Shown: positions 6,326 to 12,506, counted from the stretch's first letter. The stretch is 12,506 nt of DNA from Acidobacteriota bacterium (GCA_003223595.1 QHVR01000259.1:1-12506); one strand, 5' to 3'. Notes: generated by a model from the letters alone, not told the origin. Numbers and translations: made by a program.

Positions 6326-7168
6326 TCACTTGTAGATTTCCGGAATGAAGCTTTGTTCGTGAAATGGGGGGCGCACGTACTTCGTCTTGTCGAGAGCAGG
6401 CAGCTTAAGCTTTTCCGGTGTCAGGTCACCGTAAGGGATCGTCGACAGCAGATGACGGATTACGTTCAGCCGCGCGCATTTCTTGTTTTCCGCGTTCACC
6501 ACGTACCAGGGTGCCTGCTTGATGTCGGTGACGGCAAACATTTCATCTTTGGCGCGCGAGTACTCCGCCCAGCGGCGCCGCGACTCAAGGTCGATCGGGC
6601 TCAGCTTCCAGCGTTTCGTGGGGTCTCGCATGCGGTCCTGAAAACGGCGCTCCTGTTCCTCGTCGCTGACGGAGAACCAATACTTGATCAGGATGATGCC
6701 GGAGCGCACCAGCATGCGCTCGAACTCAGGACAGCTATGCATGAATTCCTGGTACTCAGATTCGGTGCAGAATCCCATGACGCGCTCCACTCCCGCGCGG
6801 TTGTACCAACTGCGGTCGAACAGCACCATTTCGCCCGCGGCCGGAAGATGGGCAGCGTAGCGCTGGAAATACCACTGCGTCTTCTCGCGCTCCGTAGGGG
6901 CGCCCAAAGCAACTACGCGGCAGATGCGCGGGTTCAACTCTTGCGTGATGCGCTTGATCGCGCCACCCTTTCCGGCGGCATCCCGGCCTTCGAACAAGAC
7001 CACGACTTTCAGCCCGCGGTGGCGAATCCATTCGTGAAACTTCACGAGTTCGATTTGTAAGCGCCGCAGTTCGTGGTCGTATTGGCAGTCTTTGCCGACG
7101 CGCAATGATTTTGCCTCTGGCGTTCTGAGTGCGTCTTGCGTTCCTGCGTGTCCATTATTTCCACCCAT
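6326..7168 (-). CDS. ppk2: Polyphosphate kinase 2 (class I PPK2)
   Basis: A cytoplasmic kinase of 280 residues, the usual length of one-domain class I PPK2, which transfers phosphate between polyphosphate and nucleoside diphosphates. Class I enzymes generally favour ADP/GDP phosphorylation, though the direction cannot be read from sequence. Visible features are Walker A GRDAAGKGG (61-69), Walker B VLFDRSWYNRAGVE (115-128) with Asp118, and the lid segment RMRDPTKRWKLSPID, all hallmark PPK2 sequences. Start ATG 7168 has a good Shine-Dalgarno, AGGAG, 6 nt upstream. The gene stands alone: TetR lies about 500 nt downstream, and it is divergent from ilvC. Repeat copies flank both ends (6253-6322 and 7244-7290). 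Likely role: phosphate and energy storage balance. Confidence 0.96.
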   Translation of the reverse strand: MGGNNGHAGTQDALRTPEAKSLRVGKDCQYDHELRRLQIELVKFHEWIRHRGLKVVVLFEGRDAAGKGGAIKRITQELNPRICRVVALGAPTEREKTQWYFQRYAAHLPAAGEMVLFDRSWYNRAGVERVMGFCTESEYQEFMHSCPEFERMLVRSGIILIKYWFSVSDEEQERRFQDRMRDPTKRWKLSPIDLESRRRWAEYSRAKDEMFAVTDIKQAPWYVVNAENKKCARLNVIRHLLSTIPYGDLTPEKLKLPALDKTKYVRPPFHEQSFIPEIYK

Positions 7169-7243
7169 GGCTGTCTCCTGGAGCTTTCATCGGCAGATTA
7201 CTGCGACGCATTTAGCCGCATTTCCTGAACCTATTCTGCAGGG

Positions 7244-7290
7244 CTGTCGAGCTGCGCTCGACTGGGACAGCGTGAGAGGCTGTCCCTACG
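7244..7290 (-). repeat. Two-hairpin dispersed repeat, copy 8 (between ppk2 and ilvC)
   Basis: On the minus strand CGTAGGGACAGCC...GCTGTCCC (7266-7290) is followed by GTCGAGC-GCA-GCTCGAC (7246-7262). It lies 75 nt upstream of the ppk2 start and 40 nt before the ilvC -35 element, between the two divergent promoters. Confidence 0.85.
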
Positions 7291-7330
7291 TGGGCCGGCG
7301 GCAGCTTGAGACGTGGTGCGCTCTTTTGAC

Positions 7331-7359
7331 TTGACAGCTTAGCGCGGGCCGCATAGCAT
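7331..7359 (+). promoter_or_regulatory. Predicted sigma70-type promoter of the ilvCBM operon
   Basis: A perfect -35 TTGACA (7331-7336), a 17-nt spacer and TAGCAT (7354-7359, four of six matches to TATAAT). Start of transcription would be near 7366, leaving a leader of about 120 nt before ilvC. Confidence 0.6.
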
Positions 7360-7371
7360 TTCTGGATACCG

Positions 7372-7385
7372 ACCGACCGGTCGGT
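7372..7385. promoter_or_regulatory. Perfect 14-bp palindromic operator at the ilvC promoter (TetR-type)
   Basis: ACCGACCGGTCGGT is a perfect inverted repeat with an additional half-site overlap on its left (GACCGACC). It begins about 6 nt downstream of the predicted transcription start, where a bound protein would block initiation or early elongation. GACC/GGTC palindromes of this size are typical operators of TetR/AcrR-family repressors. The regulator is not identified. Confidence 0.55.
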
Positions 7386-7390
7386 TTTCC

Positions 7391-7468
7391 TGGGGATTGC
7401 TTTTCTGCCTTGAGTTCGGGACACTGGTTCCCATCCCCAAAAAGCAAGGGTTCCCTTTTTCTCCCTTG
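7391..7468 (+). promoter_or_regulatory. Structured ilvC leader with competing helices
   Basis: TGGGGAT (7391-7397) can pair with ATCCCCA (7433-7439), while TTGCTTTT (7397-7404) can pair with AAAAGCAA (7440-7447). The helices cross, so they would form a pseudoknot or exclude each other. CAAGGG (7445-7450) can also pair with CCCTTG (7463-7468) just before the ribosome-binding site. No known riboswitch or leader peptide is recognised. Confidence 0.3.
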
Positions 7469-7488
7469 TGCTACGAGAGGAGCACACA

Positions 7489-8523
7489 GTGGTCACTATC
7501 TTTTACGAACGCGACGCGAAGCCCGAAGCACTGAAGGGCAAGACGATCGCCATCCTTGGCTATGGCAGCCAGGGACACGCCCAGGCCCAGAATCTCCGCG
7601 ACAGCGGACACAAAGTTATCGTTGGTCTCGATCCCAACCGCAAGAGCGCGCAGCAGGCGAAGGCCGACGGCATGGTCGTTGTCGCTCCCGATGAAGCGGC
7701 CAAGCGCGCCGACTGGATCCACGTGCTTACTCCCGACGAGACCCAGGCCGAACTCTACGACCAGCACATCAAGCCCTATCTGCACCCGGGAAAAGTTCTC
7801 GGCTTCTCGCACGGCTTCAGCATTCATTTCAAAGCTATCGTTCCGCCTGCCGACGTTGATGTCCTGATGATTGCTCCGAAGAGCCCGGGACACCTCGTCC
7901 GGCGCGTGTACACCGAAGGCCGCGGAGTTCCGTCGCTGCTGGCGATTCAGCAGGATGCCAGCGGACGCGCCCACGAACTCGGTCTCGCTTATGCCCACGG
8001 CATCGGCTCGACGCGCGCCGGCGTTCTCGAAACCACCTTCAAGGAAGAAACCGAGAGCGATCTGTTCGGAGAGCAGGCAGTCCTGTGCGGCGGCCTGACG
8101 TCGCTGATCAAAAAGGGATTCGAAACTCTGGTGGAAGCGGGATACGCGCCCGAGATCGCCTACTTCGAGTGCCTGCACGAAGTGAAGCTCATCGTGGACC
8201 TGATCTACGAAGGCGGACTGGATCGTATGCGCTACTCGATCTCAAACACCGCCGAGTATGGAGACCTCACCCGCGGTGAGAGAGTTGTCGGCGACGAGAC
8301 GCGGCAAGCGATGAAGAAGATTCTGGCGGACATTCAATCCGGCAACTTCGCGAAAGAGTGGATTGCCGAGAACAAAGCGGGCTGCCCGAACGAAAAAGAG
8401 AAGCAGCACCCCATCGAAATCGTGGGCGCGCAACTGCGCGGGATGATGAGCTGGCTGCCGCAGGCGGGCAAGAAGAAGGCGGAAGCCCCCGCGGAATCCA
8501 CAAAACAGGTAGTGAATGCGTAA
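7489..8523 (+). CDS. ilvC: Ketol-acid reductoisomerase, class I
   Basis: Second common step of valine/leucine/isoleucine synthesis: isomerises and reduces acetolactate or acetohydroxybutyrate. The length is 344 residues. The N-terminal Rossmann domain has GYGSQGHA (24-31). Catalytic His108 lies in FSHGFSIHF. The knotted domain supplies Mg ligands Asp191 and Glu195 (ESDLFGEQ), Glu227 and Glu231 (YFECLHEV), and Ser252 for substrate. The loop after beta-2 reads VGLDPNRKS (45-53): Asp48 stands where NADPH enzymes often have Arg, though Arg51 and Ser53 remain. The start is GTG 7489, with AGGAG 6 nt upstream; the GTG at 7468 in the same frame would place that Shine-Dalgarno inside the gene. The C-terminal tail after about 330 is Lys/Ala/Glu-rich. 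First gene of the operon, under the promoter and operator at 7331-7385. Confidence 0.98.
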   Translation: MVTIFYERDAKPEALKGKTIAILGYGSQGHAQAQNLRDSGHKVIVGLDPNRKSAQQAKADGMVVVAPDEAAKRADWIHVLTPDETQAELYDQHIKPYLHPGKVLGFSHGFSIHFKAIVPPADVDVLMIAPKSPGHLVRRVYTEGRGVPSLLAIQQDASGRAHELGLAYAHGIGSTRAGVLETTFKEETESDLFGEQAVLCGGLTSLIKKGFETLVEAGYAPEIAYFECLHEVKLIVDLIYEGGLDRMRYSISNTAEYGDLTRGERVVGDETRQAMKKILADIQSGNFAKEWIAENKAGCPNEKEKQHPIEIVGAQLRGMMSWLPQAGKKKAEAPAESTKQVVNA

Positions 8524-8539
8524 CCGAAATTGCCATACG

Positions 8540-8568
8540 CCACGTCTCGCGGCCGTTGCGAGACGTGG
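8540..8568 (+). other. Perfect 11-bp hairpin between ilvC and ilvB
   Basis: CCACGTCTCGC (8540-8550) and GCGAGACGTGG (8558-8568) pair perfectly around a 7-nt loop. No T run follows, so it is not a classical terminator. It sits 17 nt after the ilvC stop and 29 nt before the ilvB start, fitting a stabilising or processing structure in the operon mRNA. Confidence 0.7.
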
Positions 8569-8597
8569 AAATTCCGAACTCTTGCTCAAGGTGCTGA

Positions 8598-10292
8598 ATG
8601 CTTAAAGGAGCCGATATAGTCCTGCAGTGCCTGCGCGCGGAAGGCGTAGACCTGGTCTTCGGCTACCCCGGGGGCGCGATCATGCCGCTGTATGACGCGC
8701 TGGAAGGCAGCGGCGTGCGCCACATCCTCACGCGGCACGAGCAGGGGGCAGTCTTCGCTGCGGAAGGCTACGCGCGCGTTACTGGCAAAGTTGGAGTCGC
8801 GATGGCCACCAGCGGTCCCGGGGCGACGAACCTGGTCACCGGAATTGCCGACGCCAAGATGGATTCCGTTCCCCTGGTCTGCATCACCGGCCAAGTGCGC
8901 AGCGCGCTCATCGGAACCGATGCGTTTCAGGAAACAGATGTCTTTGGCGTGACTCTCTCGCTCACGAAGTGGAGCCGCCTGGTCCGCACCATCGATGAAA
9001 TTCCCGAAGCCATTGCCGAAGGATTTCACTGGGCGCGCAGCGGGCGTCCTGGTCCGGTAGTCATCGACATTCCCACCGATCTGCTGAAAGCCAAGAAGGA
9101 ATTTTCGGGCCCGGTGAAGTTCACGCCCCATGCGCGTCCCGCCGAAGCCAAGGCTGATGGCGGTTTCACCGACACGGTCGTTGCACTACTGAAGCAATCT
9201 TCGAAGCCTGTGGCGCTGGTCGGCGCGGGAGCGAAGCTTTCCGGCGCAATCACCGATCTCCGGCGTTTACTCGATAAGTTGAACATCCCCACATTCGCGA
9301 CTGTGCACGGACTGGGCGCCGTTGAGCCACAATCTCCTTATTACCTCGGCATGGTGGGCATGCACGGAACGCGTGCCGCCAACATGGCGCTGCACGAAAC
9401 GGATCTGCTGCTGGTGCTGGGAGCGCGGCTCGACGATCGCGTGACTGGCGAGCCGACGCGATTTGCCCCGCATGCCAAGATCGTGCATTTTGAAATCGAT
9501 CCGGCGCAGCTGGATCGCGTTCGTCCTTGCGATCTGCCCGTGATCGGAAATCTCGCGGACACGATTCCCGCATTCGAAGCCGAATTGCGGCATCACACGT
9601 TGCCGGATTTCAGTGGCTGGCGTTCGGTCGCCTGCGGCGCGGATCGCGCTGAACTCGATCCTCGCGGATTAGCTCAGCCTACCATTCGCTTCCTCGACGA
9701 ACTTTTCAGCCGCTTGCCCGAAGACAGCGTCGTCATCACCGACGTGGGACAACACCAGATGTGGGCCGCCCAGCGTTATCGCTCATCTTCGCCGCGCGGC
9801 TTTATCACGTCGGGCGGACTCGGCTCGATGGGATTCGCTCTTCCGGCAGCGGTGGGGGCGCAACTGGCCAAGCCTGACACGTGCGTTGTCTGCGTTTCCG
9901 GCGATGGTGGATTTCAGATGAACATCCAGGAACTCGCGAGCGTTCATCGCCTCGGGCTTCCGGTGAAGTTGGTCATTATCGACAACAAATATCTCGGGAT
10001 GGTTCGGCAGTGGCAGCAGCTGTTTTACGAGCGCAACTACGCCGAGACCGACCTGAGCGATAACCCGGACTTCGTCGAGATCGCGAAGGCTTACAAGATT
10101 CACGCTTTTCGCATGAAGGAAGATGTCATGCGGGAGTTCCCGGTTTCGCAGGAGACAGGCGATCAGATCGATCGCTTCTTGCGCTCTCCGGAGCCGGAGC
10201 TACTGGTCTTTGATTGCGCTCCGGAAGCTAACGTTTTCCCGATGGTCCCGGCAGGAGCAGCGCTTTCGGAGATGCTGCTAGAAGAAAAATAA
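8598..10292 (+). CDS. ilvB: Acetolactate synthase (acetohydroxyacid synthase) large catalytic subunit
   Basis: A thiamine-diphosphate and FAD enzyme that joins two pyruvates, or pyruvate and 2-oxobutyrate, in the first common step of branched-chain amino acid synthesis. At 564 residues it is full length. The N-terminal ThDP-pyrimidine domain holds the catalytic Glu48 in RHEQGAVFAAEGYAR (46-60) and ATSGPGATNLVTGIADA (70-86). The middle FAD domain contains GARLDDRVTG. The C-terminal domain has the ThDP-Mg motif GDGGFQMN (435-442) through DNKYLGMVRQWQ (462-473), in which the first Asn of the usual NN pair is Asp. ATG 8598 has AAGGTG 4 nt upstream. The operon places it after ilvC and 15 nt before its small subunit gene. 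Acetolactate-forming biosynthetic use is favoured over a catabolic synthase by this context and by the RQWQ segment. Confidence 0.98.
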   Translation: MLKGADIVLQCLRAEGVDLVFGYPGGAIMPLYDALEGSGVRHILTRHEQGAVFAAEGYARVTGKVGVAMATSGPGATNLVTGIADAKMDSVPLVCITGQVRSALIGTDAFQETDVFGVTLSLTKWSRLVRTIDEIPEAIAEGFHWARSGRPGPVVIDIPTDLLKAKKEFSGPVKFTPHARPAEAKADGGFTDTVVALLKQSSKPVALVGAGAKLSGAITDLRRLLDKLNIPTFATVHGLGAVEPQSPYYLGMVGMHGTRAANMALHETDLLLVLGARLDDRVTGEPTRFAPHAKIVHFEIDPAQLDRVRPCDLPVIGNLADTIPAFEAELRHHTLPDFSGWRSVACGADRAELDPRGLAQPTIRFLDELFSRLPEDSVVITDVGQHQMWAAQRYRSSSPRGFITSGGLGSMGFALPAAVGAQLAKPDTCVVCVSGDGGFQMNIQELASVHRLGLPVKLVIIDNKYLGMVRQWQQLFYERNYAETDLSDNPDFVEIAKAYKIHAFRMKEDVMREFPVSQETGDQIDRFLRSPEPELLVFDCAPEANVFPMVPAGAALSEMLLEEK

Positions 10293-10307
10293 GTACGAGG
10301 AGCACAC

Positions 10308-10607
10308 ATGCAATTCCACATTCGCTATCGCAACACGCAGGGCACATTGATGCGCATCCTGAACGCGGTTTCGCGGCGGGGACTCGATCTGCCCGCGGTA
10401 CATGCCGAGGCAGCAGAACTGGATCATCAAGTGATGCTTACGCTCGAGGTCAATCAGAAGCAGGTTGGCCAGCTCTATCGCGAATGGTATGGGATTCCCG
10501 ACGTGATACGTGTCGGCTCGGGCGCGGCCCATACGACGACGTGGACTTCGCATCATCCGCCCGCCGGCGTGACCCTCGATGAATCCCGCCCTGCTGCTCG
10601 CGCTTAA
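10308..10607 (+). CDS. ilvM: Acetolactate synthase small regulatory subunit, single ACT domain (IlvM-like)
   Basis: A 99-residue protein with one N-terminal ACT domain (about 1-68): a first strand FHIRYRNTQGTLMRILNAV, then RRGLDLPAVHAE, and a late strand QVMLTLEV. The RGLDLPAVHAE segment resembles E. coli IlvM more than the IlvN/IlvH type, and the C-terminal regulatory domain of IlvH is absent. Such subunits activate the catalytic subunit and may confer feedback control by valine or related amino acids; IlvM in E. coli is valine-resistant, and whether that holds here is unknown. The tail after 70 is Thr/His/Pro-rich and unassigned. Start ATG 10308 has GAGGAG 5 nt upstream, 15 nt after the ilvB stop. 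A strong terminator follows 52 nt after the stop. The label ilvN could equally be applied. Confidence 0.88.
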   Translation: MQFHIRYRNTQGTLMRILNAVSRRGLDLPAVHAEAAELDHQVMLTLEVNQKQVGQLYREWYGIPDVIRVGSGAAHTTTWTSHHPPAGVTLDESRPAARA

Positions 10608-10659
10608 TTTTTATGACTGGGCAAGCATGACGATTCATGGGCGAACGTCATGCAACTCG

Positions 10660-10692
10660 GGGGAACCTGCAGAGTGGGTTCCCCATTTTTTT
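10660..10692 (+). terminator. Intrinsic terminator after the ilvCBM operon
   Basis: GGGGAACC (10660-10667) pairs with GGTTCCCC (10677-10684) around a 9-nt loop, followed by A and seven T (10686-10692). This is a textbook Rho-independent terminator and separates ilvD from the upstream genes. Confidence 0.92.
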
Positions 10693-10804
10693 AGTTTCGA
10701 GTTTCAGGTTTCTAGTTTCAAGTTCAGGGCTCAGCGCTTAGGGCTCAGGGGTTTTTGAAACTTGAAACTCGAAACTTCTTCTTCAAACTCGAAACTTTGA
10801 AACT
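10693..10804. repeat. GAAACT/AGTTTC inverted repeat element with direct repeats in its loop
   Basis: AGTTTCGAGTTTCA (10693-10706) is the exact complement of TGAAACTCGAAACT (10763-10776), a 14-bp stem. Further degenerate copies of the AAACTCGAAACT/TTTGAAACT unit run to 10804. The loop contains GGGCTCAG twice (10727-10734 and 10741-10748). Elements of this look occur dispersed in acidobacterial genomes as far as I recall. It lies directly behind the terminator and in front of ilvD. Confidence 0.75.
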
Positions 10805-10824
10805 CATTTTTCCTCCTGTACTCT
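10797..10824 (+). promoter_or_regulatory. Possible ilvD promoter giving a leaderless transcript
   Basis: TTGAAA (10797-10802) and TACTCT (10819-10824) are spaced by 16 nt. The -10-like element fits TANNNT and ends 7 nt before the ilvD ATG, so transcription would start at or next to the A of ATG. The match is weak on its own; the missing Shine-Dalgarno at ilvD supports it. Confidence 0.3.
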
Positions 10825-10831
10825 TTCAGCC

Positions 10832-12505
10832 ATGGATCTCAAGCACATCAGCCGTGGAATCACCGAAGGGCGCGACCGCGCCGGCGCGCGCTCCATGTTC
10901 AAAGCCGTTGGGTATACCGACGCGGACCTCAGTAAGCCTCTCATCGGCGTGGCCAACACCTGGATCGAAACCATGCCCTGCAACTTTCACCTGCGGCGCT
11001 TGTCGGCCAAGGTGAAGGAAGGCATTCGCGCCGCCGGCGGCACTCCGATGGAGTTCAACACCATCGCCATTTCCGACGGCGAGACCATGGGCACCGAGGG
11101 CATGCGGGCATCGCTGGTCAGCCGCGAGCTGATTACCGATTCCATCGAACTCGTCTGCCGCGGGCAGATGTTTGACGCTGTGGTCTGCGTGGTGGGCTGC
11201 GACAAGACCATCCCGGCCGGGGCCATGGCGCTGGCGCGCATGAATCTGCCGGGCATCGTTCTTTATGGCGGAACCATTGCGCCCGGAACTTATCGCGGCA
11301 AAGATGTCACGATCCAAGATGTGTACGAGGCCATCGGGGCCAACGTTGCCGGCAAGATGAGCGATACGGAGTTGAAGGAACTGGAAGATGCCGCGTGCCC
11401 GGGCGCGGGGGCCTGCGGAGGCCAGTACACCGCCAACACGATGTCGACCGTCATGGAGATGATCGGCCTCTCGCCGATGGGCTTCAACAGCATTCCCGCG
11501 ATGGATCCGCAGAAAGATCAGGTTTCGTTCGACTGCGGCAAGGTCGTGATGAATGTTTTGCAAAAGGGCCTTAAGCCGCGCGACATTCTGACTCGCGAGG
11601 CCTTTGAGAATGCGATTGCTTCCGTGGCCGCGAGCGGCGGGTCAACGAATGCCGTGTTGCATCTGCTGGCGATCGCGCGCGAAGCGGGAGTGCAACTTGA
11701 TATCGATGATTTCCAAACGGTAAGCGAACGCACTCCGCTGTTGTGCGACCTGAAGCCCTCAGGCAGATTTGTTGCGGCGGATATGCATCGGGCGGGTGGA
11801 ATTCGCCTGTTAGCAAAAAAGCTGCTGGGAGGCAAGCACCTCCATCCGCAGGCGATGACCGTGACCGGGCAGACGATCAACTCCGAGGCCGAGAGCGCCG
11901 CCGAAACTCGCGGCCAGGAAGTCATTGTAGGGCTCGATAAACCTCTGAAGCCCACCGGTGGACTTGTAATTCTGAAGGGCAATCTCGCGCCCGAGGGCTG
12001 CGTCGCCAAAATCAGCGGGCACGAACGCCTCGAGCATCGCGGGCCAGCGCGCGTTTTTGATTCGGAAGAAGACGCCATGACCGCAGTCGTCGGCAAGAAA
12101 ATTAAGGCCGGGGACGTGGTTGTCATTCGGAATGAAGGACCGAAAGGCGGTCCGGGCATGCGCGAGATGCTGGGGGTTACTGCCGCGATTGTGGGCGAAG
12201 GGTTAGGCGGCTCGGTCGCGCTGCTGACCGATGGGCGCTTCAGTGGCGCGACCCGCGGGCTCATGGCGGGCCACGTTTCTCCGGAAGCCGCTCTGGGCGG
12301 TCCCATTACCGGCGTTCGCGACGGCGACATGATTCGTTTCGACGTAAAGAAGCAACTGCTGGAAGTGGAGCTGGACGCATCCGTGCTGCGTCAGAGAATG
12401 TCGGAATGGAAAGCGCCGCAGCCGCGGTACACGACCGGGGTGTTCGCAAAATATGCGGCACTGGTATGGTCCGCCTCGCAGGGCGCCATCACCAAACCGC
12501 GTTAG
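10832..12505 (+). CDS. ilvD: Dihydroxy-acid dehydratase
   Basis: Third step of the pathway: dehydrates 2,3-dihydroxy-3-methyl acids to the 2-oxo acids that precede valine and isoleucine. The length is 557 residues, complete, ending TAG at 12503-12505. The three cysteines expected for a [2Fe-2S] cluster are present: Cys50 in TMPCNFH, Cys123 in GCDKTIPAG and Cys195 in GACGGQYTANTM. Asp82 (SDGETMG) and Asp124 are likely Mg ligands, and Lys125 sits where family members carry a carbamylated lysine. The catalytic serine motif DGRFSGATRG lies near the C-terminus. These features mark the IlvD/Edd family; biosynthetic IlvD rather than sugar-acid dehydratase is chosen from the context and from the N-terminus (SRGITEGRDRAGARSM). 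No Shine-Dalgarno precedes the ATG, and a terminator separates it from ilvCBM, so it is probably expressed separately. Confidence 0.97.
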   Translation: MDLKHISRGITEGRDRAGARSMFKAVGYTDADLSKPLIGVANTWIETMPCNFHLRRLSAKVKEGIRAAGGTPMEFNTIAISDGETMGTEGMRASLVSRELITDSIELVCRGQMFDAVVCVVGCDKTIPAGAMALARMNLPGIVLYGGTIAPGTYRGKDVTIQDVYEAIGANVAGKMSDTELKELEDAACPGAGACGGQYTANTMSTVMEMIGLSPMGFNSIPAMDPQKDQVSFDCGKVVMNVLQKGLKPRDILTREAFENAIASVAASGGSTNAVLHLLAIAREAGVQLDIDDFQTVSERTPLLCDLKPSGRFVAADMHRAGGIRLLAKKLLGGKHLHPQAMTVTGQTINSEAESAAETRGQEVIVGLDKPLKPTGGLVILKGNLAPEGCVAKISGHERLEHRGPARVFDSEEDAMTAVVGKKIKAGDVVVIRNEGPKGGPGMREMLGVTAAIVGEGLGGSVALLTDGRFSGATRGLMAGHVSPEAALGGPITGVRDGDMIRFDVKKQLLEVELDASVLRQRMSEWKAPQPRYTTGVFAKYAALVWSASQGAITKPR

Positions 12506-12506
12506 C

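Noticed and set aside
6353..7060. A 235-residue plus-strand frame opposite ppk2
   Set aside because: Mirror frame of a clear PPK2 gene with no domain resemblance.
4805..7290. Repeated palindromes considered as a CRISPR array
   Set aside because: Spacing is irregular, orientation varies, copies are degenerate and no cas genes are present.
7397..7470. Possible leader peptide rich in Leu/Phe/Val/Ile codons before ilvC (TTG start)
   Set aside because: The frame has no stop before ilvC, no ribosome-binding site and no run of branched-chain codons next to a terminator, so classical attenuation is not supported.
7331..7488. T-box or known amino acid riboswitch before ilvC
   Set aside because: No T-box core sequence, specifier loop or terminator/antiterminator pair can be recognised.
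9981..10010. Asp for the first Asn of the ThDP-Mg NN motif in IlvB
   Set aside because: The second Asn, which I take to be the metal ligand, is kept, and the rest of the motif is normal; probably a common harmless variant.
11518..12330. A 270-residue open frame on the minus strand inside ilvD
   Set aside because: It is antisense to a well-supported gene, its composition is Pro/Ser/Arg-rich as expected from reading GC-rich codons backwards, and it has no family motif.

Overview
The window looks like chromosomal DNA of a GC-rich soil-type bacterium, most likely an acidobacterium (Acidobacteriota, Terriglobia/Koribacter-like). This rests on the style of the encoded proteins and on the dispersed palindromic repeats between genes. 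It is inference; no rRNA or other marker gene is present.

Left part (14-3182, all minus strand). A small conserved membrane protein (2823-3182) is followed by a decaying block. The EamA/DMT permease gene (1660-2480) is split by a short out-of-frame deletion. The DppF/OppF-type ABC ATPase gene (760-1605) is whole except for one in-frame amber codon, and it also carries an in-frame copy of a dispersed palindromic repeat. A CPBP-family membrane protein (14-763) overlaps the ATPase stop by 4 nt and lacks the family's catalytic glutamate pair.

Middle part (3302-7168). Two divergent GNAT acetyltransferases (3302-3826 minus, 3875-4333 plus) are followed by a small cupin (4454-4786 minus), an Ig-like fragment (4967-5200 minus), a TetR regulator (5216-5803 minus) and a class I polyphosphate kinase 2 (6326-7168 minus). 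The gaps hold most of a dispersed two-hairpin repeat family: eight copies between 1165 and 7290 and none in the ilv block. They also hold a separate three-hairpin cassette (4881-4961). The longest open frames of the cupin and TetR genes run into these repeats, so shorter starts were chosen.

Right part (7331-12505, plus strand). This is a complete branched-chain amino acid block: ilvC (ketol-acid reductoisomerase), ilvB (acetolactate synthase large subunit), an IlvM-like ACT-domain small subunit, and ilvD (dihydroxy-acid dehydratase). IlvB with the small subunit, then IlvC, then IlvD give the first three common steps to valine, leucine and isoleucine; only the transaminase is missing here. A good sigma70-type promoter precedes ilvC, with a perfect 14-bp palindrome of TetR-operator type just downstream of the predicted start of transcription. 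A strong intrinsic terminator ends ilvCBM. After it comes a GAAACT-type inverted repeat, and ilvD then begins without a visible Shine-Dalgarno, perhaps on its own leaderless transcript.

The points most worth following are the two-hairpin repeat family (one hairpin is replaced by an unrelated sequence of identical geometry, and one copy lies inside a coding frame), the operator over the ilvC promoter, and the Asp in the cofactor loop of the reductoisomerase.
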